The translations under genes were made by a program, and so were the position numbers. This document shows, piece by piece, positions 44,506 through 56,289 of a DNA stretch of 64,000 bases. The stretch is from the NCBI RefSeq assembly GCF_021730395.1, contig NC_069371.1:73872001-73936000 (forward strand), written 5' to 3'. This DNA comes from Mercenaria mercenaria (taxonomy: Eukaryota > Mollusca > Bivalvia > Venerida > Veneridae). The notes below the pieces were generated by a model. That model was not told the origin of the DNA and ran no database searches. It saw only the letters and a program-made list of their open reading frames with translations. Each line of letters starts with the position of its first letter. Position 1 is the first letter of the stretch.

Positions 44506-47500
44506 GTTTGTCTCTGCGAAGGATATCTCAGATACAACGCATGACCTTCCTATTTGCATGTGTATTTTTAATACGTTTATTGACTGAACTCCTGGTTTAT
44601 CACACATTAGTTTTAAAAATTACTTCCCTACAATCAAAGTTTCATCTTATGCTGCACACGAGGAACAGGGTATAAGTTTCCCATAGCAAACACTGAACTT
44701 TCATGCTGCTATAAAAACTAGGTATGTGAGTTACCACAGAAATAAGAGCCGAAAAGATTTTGGTTAAACTGGCTGTGACGTAAAATTACAATAAAGCATC
44801 AATAGGTTGTATAAAACACTCCAATGCATCTAAACAAAAATGATTAAATCATCAATTAAATTTCATCAGTTCATCATTATACCACATATTCACGCGGCAT
44901 TAATGACGCTACAACAACAACTTCGTGCTAAAGTTTATTATTGTTCAAAATACGCGAAAATTAGCCATGGTCCATCATTTATGTATATCACCGTCAGTGT
45001 CTATAAATCTATGATAGATTCAAATAATAATATTATATCAATCATACATTTGTTTTGTTTAAGATGAAAGCAAATGTATAAGGAATTGTGTTGAAGTTTG
45101 ATAATCACGGATTTAATCATAATATTATATCAATCATACAGATATGATAGGTTCAAATAAATGGATATGATTTATACGCTGATATCTATTTCTTTATAAA
45201 GAATTTTTCAACTTTAAATAATTTTGTTGTTGGAACATATAAAAAGAAAATTTAAAAGAACTTTTCGTCGCTTTTTGATCCTGAGCTATAATTTGTTTTC
45301 AAATAAAAAATGACAGACATTTTGAACATTTTAATATTGTCGGAAATTACATACGAATAAAATAGCCAGAAAAAAATCGTAATTGAATATAGGTATGAAA
45401 ACTTTTATTGTAGAGTGTGCAACCAAACCCATCGCTCGATAACAGCCTCCGTTCAGTTATTTGTCTGCCAACGTAAGGATCTGAGTACGGAATGACGATT
45501 GGAGGATTGAGAAGCAGAATGTTGCACGGCAGCAATTTTGAGAATGTTTGAAAAAGCCTCTTTTATCATATATAGAGGTGTGTCAGGGACGTAACACAAC
45601 TGATTCTAAATTTACTCAGCAGGAGGTTGTGAAATAGAGTGTCCCCTGCCACTTGTGTTGGTCAGTGGAACATTACAACAGAACAGTTTATAATAACAAT
45701 ATAATTGGCGGCATTATGTCAAAGCTAATGCAGTGAGTCACGTATATCAGCATAAGACCATACGCACAGGCATATCGCCATCTAATTTTAACTTTTAACT
45801 TTTTGCACCGTAACAATATAGTCTATTGAACTGCGATAGAGATGTACAACAACTCCTGCCTCAGCTGTCGCCTGTAATGAAAAACCACTTGTTTAAATAA
45901 TGAATCAACAAACTTCCTAAATTCAATTTTTTTTCAACAGCCACCTGTCTTACGTAATAATGTTGTGTCTCTTTGCTGGCTGCTTTAGACAAGTTTGGCT
46001 GTAATTTCATTCGACCTAGTTTTTTAGTCTATAAATGTAATCGGGAAACTTATTCTGCTTCTCTTCGTTTTATAACAGTAGCGAAATGCGTCTCCAAATG
46101 GTATAAGACGCTGTTTTTTTTCCTGCAATCTGTTGCATTTCTTATCTGAAAAGCTAAACATTCAGCTAGTACATTTACTGTATGCTTATATTATTCGAAC
46201 GAAGTTATCAATAGTTTTTCTCCACTTTGTTTTACTAATGAAATAAAACTGCAACTTATACCTATATTTTCTAGTTATGAGATCCCAGCAACTTATAAAG
46301 CATAGATACTTACTTTTCCGCAGTCTTTCGCTATACTGAGTAAACATTTTGAAAACAGATTCAATGTATTGTGAAGTGTTTGGAATACGATTCCTGTGTA
46401 CGTGATTACATCAATTTTAACATACAGCAAAACATTTCTGGCCACTAAAAATGCTTGATTCAGTAAATCTGTTAAATCTTTTGAGGATTCCTCAAATTTC
46501 TTTACTAACATGCTTAAATCATGAAATCATATCAAAATATGTTAACCTGGCATTCATTAATTGTTTAAGTGGAAAAAAGTTATGTTGACAATTTACAATG
46601 ATATAAACCAGTATGATATCATCTACATATGAGCAGGTTAATACACCTGGCGAACATCTATATAGCGAAATAAAAATGCGCACCTGCATTAGCTATGATA
46701 ATATGAATGCCAGTTGTGAAACATGTACTAAGCTATAGGTGGCCTGATTATGTTAACAAAATCCGCATTGGGCAGATCTCTTATCCCTATTTATTTAGAC
46801 ATATTTTCACCGTAACCTGGAGTTTCAAAAATGCGTATAAACAGAAATGCTTTATCAGTCCCTTCACTGTCAAATGTCAGTTAAAGAGGACGAATATGTC
46901 GAAACATGTCCTAGTAAATTTCAAGTGCGTGTGTGTTTTGTTCAAGACCAAACATATTATTTAGTGTGTATGGGGTCATTCTGAAATGACCTTTGAATAT
47001 AATTTCACATTCAAGATGATTCCATACTAATGTAACAACATGCAGTATCCTATGAAACCATTTCATGGTAGCTTCTGCCACAAATATTGATATCAACAAT
47101 AACAAGAGCTGGAGTCCTTACATTGTTGCTTTTCATGTTCTAATTTTGAATGTTAATCTTAAGACAGGCAGTAATGTCGACTGAACTATGCTAAATCTAA
47201 TCTTCGAAAACTTTTGTTAATCATAAAACGGCAGATGCTTTAACGGTAGTTTCCAGATGGTAATTGGAAATCTTTATAGAACAGCCTAGCTACTAGTCTG
47301 ATAATAAGTTTATATGATTATTGTTTTGAACAGTCAATGTCCTTTTAATTTTGTAAAATGCAATAAAGGAAGTTAATCATGTTATAACTATGGAGGGAAA
47401 AAATTAGGTAAGTATGAGAAGAGACCATGACTGTCAAATCTTAAGAGTGTGGTTTGCCTTACAATAGCTTTACTGATTTAGGTAAAACATTAAAAATATA

Positions 47501-47875
47501 GTTTCTAACTACTTAATGACGTGCTTTCAGATCAGATTATTTTGTACAGTTTTTGCGTTACATCAATTGACGTTTCAGAATTATTTCATATGCAAACGGT
47601 GTAATTTCAACATTTAGCATTTTAAAATGATACAGCATATTTTCCAAATCGTTAACAATGGTAAAACATAAGACTGCAAAAATGAAAATGCAATCCTTAA
47701 GAACCTAAAACGAATGTACTTAATGCCTTTGCAGAAGACAGAGCAAAAAGGAAAACACCCTTAAGGTCCCGACGAAACAGGCCAGAAACGGAAATCATAA
47801 TAGCAGTCGCACCTTTTCCTAGTACCATAAACATTTCAGTATTTCAGTACTTCATAATATCAATCTATTACCACG
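44506..47875. other. Gene-poor region
   Basis: No recognised gene. Short open frames (44840-45067 plus, 45347-45535 minus, 46293-46511 minus, 46707-46964 plus) have no identifiable domain. A 61-bp block at 47407-47467 is repeated at 50687-50747. Confidence 0.4.
47407..47467 (+). repeat. 61-bp identical block, copy 1
   Basis: The block starting ggtaagtatgagaagagacc and ending ggtttgccttacaatag is identical at 47407-47467 and 50687-50747, while flanking bases differ on both sides. Confidence 0.85.
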
Positions 47876-48200
47876 TATTAGAGATTTTCAGCTTACTTCA
47901 ACACGTACTGCAAACTTACTATAAGGGTTTTCTCTAACTGTATATAAGATTTTAATGCAAAACTGAACGCTACATATTCAGCATCCGGTTCTAATGCCAT
48001 TTAAAATATCAGAGAAAAGACAGTTATAAGATTTATTAATATTCTTTGTATTGTTTATATGAATTACCGATTTACATGTATTTTGTCTTACAGGCATTCT
48101 TAACAAATTCCCCAAAGCCGAGTATCTACACATACCATATGTATGCATGTATTCTAAAAGGTACCCGACCTAAAAGGCTTTGTCAATAATGGTAAATGCT
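47876..48200 (+). repeat. Interspersed repeat, copy 1 (inverted partner at 51540-52590)
   Basis: The segment gagattttcagcttacttc, with gcatccggttctaatgcc, agagaaaagacagttataag and then catgtattctaaaaggtacc, is found in reverse complement at 52590-52385 and 51650-51540. A third copy of its first 90 bases is at 50308-50400. Confidence 0.75.
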
Positions 48201-49154
48201 ATAGTCTGTCCCATCTAATTTCGGAGACTCCGATAATTTAGTTATACTGTATATAAAATTGTCAAAAAATACACCGTTAATACCAGAAGGTTAATATCTC
48301 TAGGCACCTTTTTCATTTTTTTGAAAAAATGTAAACTGAAGTTAAAAATCAAGATTTTATGTTTCTCCCCATAGACTTGCATTGTAAAACGACGCGACGT
48401 CTATTTCAAGATGGCGGCATCCATACAACCGTCATTTGGGGATTTGCTCACAGTTGGCGACGTCTGATATATTTATTGTTGAATAACAGACATAGAAAAT
48501 TAAAACAAGCTTTGTCCAAAACTGATAGGATTTTCTTGTACAGAAGACTCTGAATTAACATTTTCTTTCAAATCAAGCAGTTATTTCCGTTTCAGGTTTT
48601 CAGTGGGGTGGGAGGGGGTGGGGTTCTGAAAATGTGTTTGTACTTACTCGTCAGCATTGACGTAAATTAGGTTTAAATACATATCTCAAGTCAAGTGAGT
48701 ATTATTGTTTCAGACATAGATATCATAATAGAGATGGGTACAGCAGAGATGCGCGCAACCCATTTAAATCATTTTTCATTATGGGTTATTGTTGTTTCCA
48801 ATCGTATCAAAGGTTCGGATGATAACAGTCTGTTAATAGGTTGTTTTTAAATAGCATGAATACATGTTTGTGTACTGACCGGTGCTTTCTGTGACTTTTG
48901 TGCTCACTATTTCAGTGACCGTGCAATTAATGATTTAAGATATACATATTTCAAACTGACACAACTGCCTATATAAAGGACTACGTTAAACAAATTAATA
49001 ATTGCCTTTATTCTTTAGAATATTTTTTTTATCAATTCCATCCTAGGTCTTTATTTCTTATGCTCGGTCGTTCAGTGAAGTCCAAAGTAGAGTGGCGGCA
49101 TGTTAAAACATTTTTGTGCTAGGCATGGTAGACCTATAGACAAAAAAAAGCTAT

Positions 49155-49373
49155 GAGCCGCGCCATGTGAAAACTGACATGGTGGGTTTGCGACCAGCAT
49201 GGATCCAGACCAGCCTGCGTATCCGCGCAGTCTGGTCAGTATCCATGCAGTTCGCTTTCAAAGCATATTGCAATTAGAGAAATCGTTAGCGAACCAAATT
49301 GCTGACCAAATTGCGCGGATGGTGGTCGCAAATGCACTATGTTGGTTTTCCCATGGCTCGTCTCATATGATCT
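49155..49373 (+). repeat. Palindromic MITE with GAGCCGCGCCA ends, copy 2
   Basis: Matches 24360-24595: gagccgcgccatgtgaaaac, gcgaccagcatggatccaga and gcaaatgcactatgttggtt. The right half has a deletion and the right end is diverged. Confidence 0.8.
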
Positions 49374-49859
49374 TTTGAAGGGGTATTTTGTTCTACAGCT
49401 AGATAAAAGAAGCATGTTCACGCGTCAGTTACTTTCATTTTCGATGATAATAAAAACACGTGTTTTTTCTCTCGCCAAAAACAGTACGTACATGTACACG
49501 AAACATTTACTTCTGTTACAAACGGGGCAGTAGCTCAACATTGTTATATTGAAAATTTCACCAAAAACAAGTTGAATGCAAAACAAAAACAGTGTTTCTG
49601 TTAAAAATGATTTGTACCAATTCAAACTCTATATAGATATTCACTCGAAAATTTCGTAGTTGTAGGAACTTTACCGTACTTTGTATAAATATTTTTATTA
49701 GATACATCTACCCATTTCATTACAAAAAATACTTTGGCAAAAATAACGGTATCAATTGCCACAACTTGTAACTAATGCAACATATACACAGAATATCACT
49801 GCGGTCATGTTTATGCCGTGATATAGTCACATGCCAAATGAATTTTCATTGTAGGCCTA

Positions 49860-50330
49860 TGATACGGAACAGGCCAGGATCCAGAAATTTTGACGGGGTG
49901 GGGGGAGGGGGCACCAGTTTAGAACGGAGATGTTACCGCATTCCGAGGTGCATAGCAAAGTATTTAGGGGATGCCTTTGTCAGGTGTGCGTGTGCGGTAT
50001 GAAAAGATGACCTCTGGTGCATTTATTGGTGTATGTGCTCTCCTCATTTTAGTGTTGGAACGGGGGGGGGGGGGGGGGGGGGGAGGATCATGGGGCTCAC
50101 CCCTGGAAATCTTTGAAATACGGGCATAAAATGGTAGCTTCTGGTACAATTTTTGGTCTAATTTTTAGGTAATGGAGGGTTTACTCCACTCTTTAGGGGA
50201 GGGGGGGGGGGGGGGTATCAGGAGGCTCTGCCCTGGAAAATATTGAAATACAGGTATGAAATGGTGGCCTCTGTTGCGTTTTTGGGTCTAAATTTTGAGC
50301 AGTAGAGATTTTCAACTTACTTCGACACGG
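49860..50330 (-). repeat. About 150-bp tandem repeat with poly-G tracts
   Basis: Three diverged units share gaaatacgggcataaaatgg/gaaatacaggtatgaaatgg, tggcctctgttgcgtttttg and a G-rich joint. The joints contain a run of 22 G (50062-50083) and a run of 15 G (50201-50215). The reading direction is arbitrary. Confidence 0.75.
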
Positions 50331-50686
50331 ACTGCGGACAGCGGACTGCGTACTTACAGTAGGTGTTTTCTCAAAATATTTAAAGGTTCGCAAAACAGAA
50401 AACATACTTAGGGTATATATGTTTCTTTTACCTGTATGTGTTGTAACTTTTGCCTTCATTGTACAAATTAGTGTATTGTGATATTATCTGCTGTTATACA
50501 ATACATACGTTTGAAAATATATAAATAGTGAACAGGCTACATCTAAAACACGTAATCGCAATACTCTGATGTCATATAAATACTCTGTCAAATTTTACTT
50601 GCGTTAAGCATGTTCTTCAATTATCCGTATGCTTTAACATTTTGTTTATATATTTTGAGACATTTCTGGCGTTACTTAACCTCCGT

Positions 50687-50747
50687 GGTAAGTATGAGAA
50701 GAGACCATGACTGTCAAATCTTAAGAGTGTGGTTTGCCTTACAATAG
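50687..50747 (+). repeat. 61-bp identical block, copy 2
   Basis: Perfect match to 47407-47467 in the same orientation. The flanks are unrelated, so the conserved block is sharply bounded. Confidence 0.85.
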
Positions 50748-51349
50748 TTCTACCATGTTCTAGTAGAATTCTGTACGAAAAAGGTCATTGCTTTTTATCA
50801 ATTTTGATAATTGTATCTAATGTTCGATAAAATAAAAGTTTTACTGAAATATCTTGATTGATTTATTTCAACACTTTGTCTTAACATACTGGAAGTTCTC
50901 ATACATGTATCTTTCAACCCCGTCGAAACGGGATCCGATACATTACCATATTTTAGCTAAAACATCCTGGATTAGTTATGTATCAGCATGTTTGGAGACA
51001 AAAAAGGAAAAATTTGCCACTTCGTATTTCCATAATTTGATATCAGAATTGCATATTAAAATTTGTTTTAACTTTACAATCTTAAAGTGACTACTCAGTA
51101 TGAATTATCAGTCTCAAATGGAATTTAATCTTTAAGTACCATTAACACAGGCTGTCAAAATGTCAATCTAAAACCCAGTGGAGACCGAAAATTGTTTTGT
51201 GAATATTAGGCATGGAACGCGTCCAAGGTCATACTCCGATCATATTCCAAAAAATGATTTATGGCCAGTGCATGGAATTGTCAACGAAATTATATTTTGA
51301 CACCATTTGAGCAATTTTGTGTGTTCATTTGATACAATCAGCTTAGTTT

Positions 51350-51535
51350 TTTTGGATTTAACGTCGCACCGACACATCATATGGTGACTTTCCAGCTTAA
51401 TGGTGGAGGAAGACCCCAGGGGCCACTCCGTGCATTATTTCATTACGAGCGGGCACCTAGGTAGAACCACCGACCTTCCGTAAGCCAGCTGGATGGCTTC
51501 CTCACATGAAGAATTCAACGCCCCGAGTGAGTTTA
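51350..51535 (-). repeat. V-SINE-like element, 5'-truncated
   Basis: The sequence ggatttaacgtcgcaccgac, then ggtgactttccagcttaatg, gagcgggcacctaggtagaa and gaattcaacgccccgagtga, is the reverse complement of the family tail and body. The tRNA head is missing. Confidence 0.75.
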
Positions 51536-51539
51536 GTAG

Positions 51540-52590
51540 TCGAGACAAGCCTTTATCATTGACAAAGCCTTTTTAGTTCTGTACCTTTTCGAACACATGC
51601 ATACACATGGTATGTGTAGATACTCGGTTTTGGGGAACTTGGACAAAGATTCATAAAAACTCACGGTATATATTGGTTTAATAATTTATTATATAGCCAT
51701 CTTTTATAACCTGATAATATGACGTGACCGGGAAAACTGAATGAATTCAGTACCGTATAGAAATGAATTTGTAGGGTTTGAAATAGTTCAGAATATACAT
51801 GTATAATAACAAGTAAGACATTTTACCGCGGTGCATTAAACTGCCACGCATCGTATCGTGTATTTTCAAGATTGTGCGTCGTACAATAGCATTTCAGCAA
51901 CCCGAGTGCATTAGTACGAAACTATGTTTCCAAAATCACTATATACATTCTTTGATACCAAATATTTAACTTAATTGTAACATAATGTTGTTTTGATTCC
52001 CTGATCTTAAATAGGCGAACCTCTTGCGGCACAGGGGAAGAGTGCCTGTCTCCTTACCAGGTGGTCATTGGTTCAAATCCTTGATTAAAAGGTATGTTGA
52101 TCGTTGAATTAACAGCCGTTTACGCCGCTAGCGAATACTGGTTAGAACCTCACTAAATTGGCAACAATCATTTAAATAAGTTGCTACATTTCGGATAAAA
52201 AAGAATAAGTCTGCGTTGTCTTGTTTATAAATACGGTAGTCGAAAGATTTGAGTATAATACATACGTTAATAAAAAAGGTATAAAAGGTAAAAGGATATT
52301 TTTTAAAAAATGCGCCCACGCTGTTATGAATGCTTGTAAGACAAAATACATGTATATCTGTAATTCATGTATGCAAAACAACGGATATTAAATCTTATAA
52401 CTGTCTTTTCTCGGATATTTTAAATAGAAACAGTATTACGGCATTAGAACCGGATGCTAAATACGCCGCTGTTCAGTTTTGCAAAAAAAACCAAAACACT
52501 TACATACAGTTTGAGAAAACCCCTATTGTAAGTTCGCAGTCCGTGGTCCGCAGTACGCGTCGAAGTAAGCTGAAAATCTCTAGTAGAAGT
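51540..52590 (-). repeat. Interspersed repeat, inverted partner of 47876-48200
   Basis: Contains the reverse complements of both halves of 47876-48200 at its two ends, separated by about 740 bp of extra sequence absent from the other copy. A tRNA-like segment (ggttcaaatccttgatta near 52073) lies inside. Confidence 0.65.
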
Positions 52591-55500
52591 AGTAGTATTG
52601 TACCACATTTATATAACACGCTTTACGTGCAAATGTACAAGTTCAAAAGTGTTTTACACAATAAATTGCAAACAATAAAAACAAATACGCATCCAACATA
52701 AACAAAACTGATTTAATATTAACAAAAACCATGAATGTAAAACATATAGTTTAAACAAGACAAACATACACACATATCTAAAAGTATTTAAGTGACCATA
52801 GGATGAAAAACTGTTCTTCGCTGAGTTATGAAAAAAAGATAACAAAAACCACTATGAGAAGTTCATTAAACTTCCTTTCAGCTACTTTTGTGTACATGTA
52901 CTTCTAGCTACTTTTTTTTTCAACAGTGCACCCTTTGAGCTTTTTGCATTTTGTTCCTTGGTCCAAAGATTTGTCACTCGCCTTCGTTGAGTTCATTGTT
53001 TAGTCAGAATTTCAGGAAGACTTGCTTGATGCAGCTGTTTGGAAAACTGTATATCTCGAGTCTTCTGACAGAATGGCTACCACAGCAGCATCGTTATGAG
53101 AGGATACTGACGTTTAAGGGCGCCCTACACGGTGTTGATATTTGATTCTCCAGCATTAAATTAACAGTGACCTTGAATAGGAAAGAAATACCGTGAGCAG
53201 TTTTAATTTTTTGCAGAATCTGCTTGGCTTGTTTCTTCAGAGAACAACGTATGTAGGAACGTATTCCCCTCCTACCTGGTGAATCCATACTTACGATAAA
53301 ATAACACCTGGTCCAATAATTACTAATGTGGTGTGTAAAACGCATATGACTTAGCAATAACAAAACCAACGGAGCCGAAATTTTTAATGTACATGGCAAT
53401 TAAAACCTCCTGGAAAGACATGAAAAGATCGTGCTTGTGTCTGTTATAGTTCTTACGCAAGCGCGTTAGTCTAAACTTTTTTTCTGAATTTCCCTCGTAC
53501 AATCTAGTTCCTCTTATCATTTACATTTATGGCGAGTTTTATAAATGTGAACGTAACTGTCAGTAGATTTTACAATTGTCGGGAAAGTCTGGATATGTTA
53601 ATTGGTAAAAAAAACAACATAAAAACTACCCATGAATATCATGTGTTTTTCAAAAACCATCACAATTTCTGGCGATGTTTATATTCAAATACAGCATATT
53701 GGTTTTATGTAAGCTAAAAAACTTTTCTCCGTTTAAATGCCCAGCGAAGAGAAAACAGAACAACTAAAGAATTATAATGTACATGTATTGAAAAAATAAA
53801 CCTTTGATTTTATGACAAATTTTAATGATAAGTAAGAAATAATTGATAGATGCAATTGACGCCTGGACACTATGATCATACTATTCTAGATTTATACTTA
53901 CTTACAAGAATCGAAATATGACATGAATGTTGCGAAAAAAGTTTGATTGCTGATTCTCCGGAAGTTACTTTCTTTAAGGGCTGTTACTTTGAACATGTGA
54001 AATTCCGACTTTTTCAAGTACAATCTGATCACCTCGGCCTTTATGTTATTATATATGGAAATATCCGATGTTTTTCGATTGAGCCCGAGCAATGTATGGG
54101 ATCAAACATGTAAATTATAAAATATGAATGAAACGGGCAAAGGTGTTCTGAGATTGTACAAATACCAAATCATAGAAAGTAAGAATTATTTTATGTGAAA
54201 AATGATTAGAAAAGAAACAAATTTATCACTCTACAGAACAATTGTCAGTTTACTAATATATACATTGATTTCCGGAAAAGGACATAATAAAGGGGCAACA
54301 ATTTCACAATCACAATCTTCAAAGAAATGTTACATATCTTCGTTTTGATGCATTTACACAAACATACCAAGTGCTGAAAGTTCACATGACTGGACAGAAA
54401 GTAGTTTTCAGCAACTTTATTTTTACTTCTTTACAAATAAAATTCATATTTTAAATGAGATAACTTACGACAGAACATGTAATGGACAGGCAGATTGTTT
54501 GAAAAGATGTTGTTTGTTACCAAATACTTCTTTGTTTTGATGATATTCTCTTAAACCTTAATAGACAATTGTAGCTAATATTTCTGAAAAACTTCATTGC
54601 ATGCTATTCTAGCAAGAAAATCTTGCATTCGTATGCATGCAATCGATGTAATAAAACCTTGAGGCCTTAAGTACGTATTTTCAAATCGATCTATACCGAA
54701 TTTATCCAGTTGATTACAAGATGGCACGTTTTCTGTAATTTTCATTTTGTAAATGGTCTAATATTAGATTTTCCATTAGATATTACAACATCCTTCACGA
54801 TCAAAAGAACACAATAAACAATATTGTTTCAAACTTCTTACTAAACACGTTCAGCATACATTTAGTTTTTACAAAGAAACATTCCTTTTCATTTGCAGCT
54901 TTTGCGATACAGCTGATATTTCTTACTTATCATAATTTAAAACGGAAGTAATTGTAAAAAAAAATGTAACATGTAGTATTTTAAGTGCACCAAAAATGAT
55001 CAAGTAATAATATAGTAAATGGTATGACTTTCTGATTGAATAACTGTTGTCTTTTTCCATATTACAATGGAAACACGTGTCATTATGTACCAGCCCTGTG
55101 ATCTTACGGATTATTTGCATTTTTAGAGTCATTAGAGATAACTGTTAGAAGAAAAAACGAGTTCAAAGTGTAAATGATAACAATGCAGTTTCAATATAAA
55201 ATACTAACGTAACATACATATATTAACATTCCTGCTATTCTTGTCTGTTGAATTATGACGCTTATTTTGTACAAACAGCAAAAGGAAAGGCCGCTGTTTT
55301 GACGACAGGGAGAACATTCCTAAAATTTCTTTATAATGTGCCTTCATTAAAACACGTATTTTTTTAAAATGTATTATTCTTTGCCGTTCTGTTATCATGC
55401 TTACCGACACACGTAGCAGAGGAATAATCAAGCAGAAAAAGCTCTATCTAAACGTTATCCTCCTATAGCTAGTAGATTTTCCTAATTAATACCGGCAACG

Positions 55501-56289
55501 AAGAAATAATATTTCTTACATTACATTGGTTCCAATGTGTAGTTATTGCTACTGTTTGAGAATAAATAGTGAACGTTTTATAACAAGTATATTTTTAATA
55601 AATAGTTACGAAATTTAAGGTGTATTATATCTATGAAAGACTCGGCATTTAGTTATGTTAAACCGTGCATGTTTAAGAGGATTTTTTTTATTCCATGCCT
55701 CATGTTTTTATTTCGATGTAAATGAGATGTGGAACCAAAATTTGTAGTCCAGTTTGGCGCCATATAACCTAGACTGTGTTGGTGCGCTGTAAAACTCAAA
55801 TAAATAAATAAATAAAGCGGATTTTGGCTTAATCGTTTAAGTCGTGAGTGCACATGCAATGGTTTTTAGTTCTTACAAAACCATTTTCTAAAATTATTCG
55901 TCTGTGGGCATCTTAAGTCTAAATGCAAAGTTATCTTTTTGTTAACTTTACGTATATATATCGAGTCGCGCATCGCATTCGCTCCAAGATTTTTCCGTAA
56001 CTTCTCCAGTTCGTACTAGATTTGATCACTATTAATATGTATTTGCTAGTCCGATTTACCAAGTAAAAGGTTTAGTTAATTGTAGAGGATAGAACATTAT
56101 GAATTACTGATTTATCTGCCCTTCAAAAATATAAACGACAAAGGCTGGGAAAATGCCTTTTTTTTTCATACAGAATTCATGTGAAAATCTTATATTTTCA
56201 TTAATTTAACAATAATGTGTTTTTATTTAGTTTAAATGTTTCGTGAATTTCATTACTCCACACTCCGACATAGCTATGTTTTACTTCTT
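52591..56289. other. Gene-poor region
   Basis: No recognised gene or RNA. A short SINE-type tail (gtgttggtgcgctgtaaaac followed by (AAAT)n) lies at about 55742-55815. Minus-strand open frames at 53094-53520, 53898-54092 and 55204-55431 have no identifiable domain. Confidence 0.4.

Noticed and set aside
46293-46511. Possible minus-strand exon followed by a good donor
   Set aside because: It has a helix-like composition and a GTAAGT after it, but no family resemblance, partner exons or repeated copy; too weak to call.
55204-55431. Minus-strand frame with membrane-like segments
   Set aside because: A single short frame with no receptor motif and no neighbouring exons.
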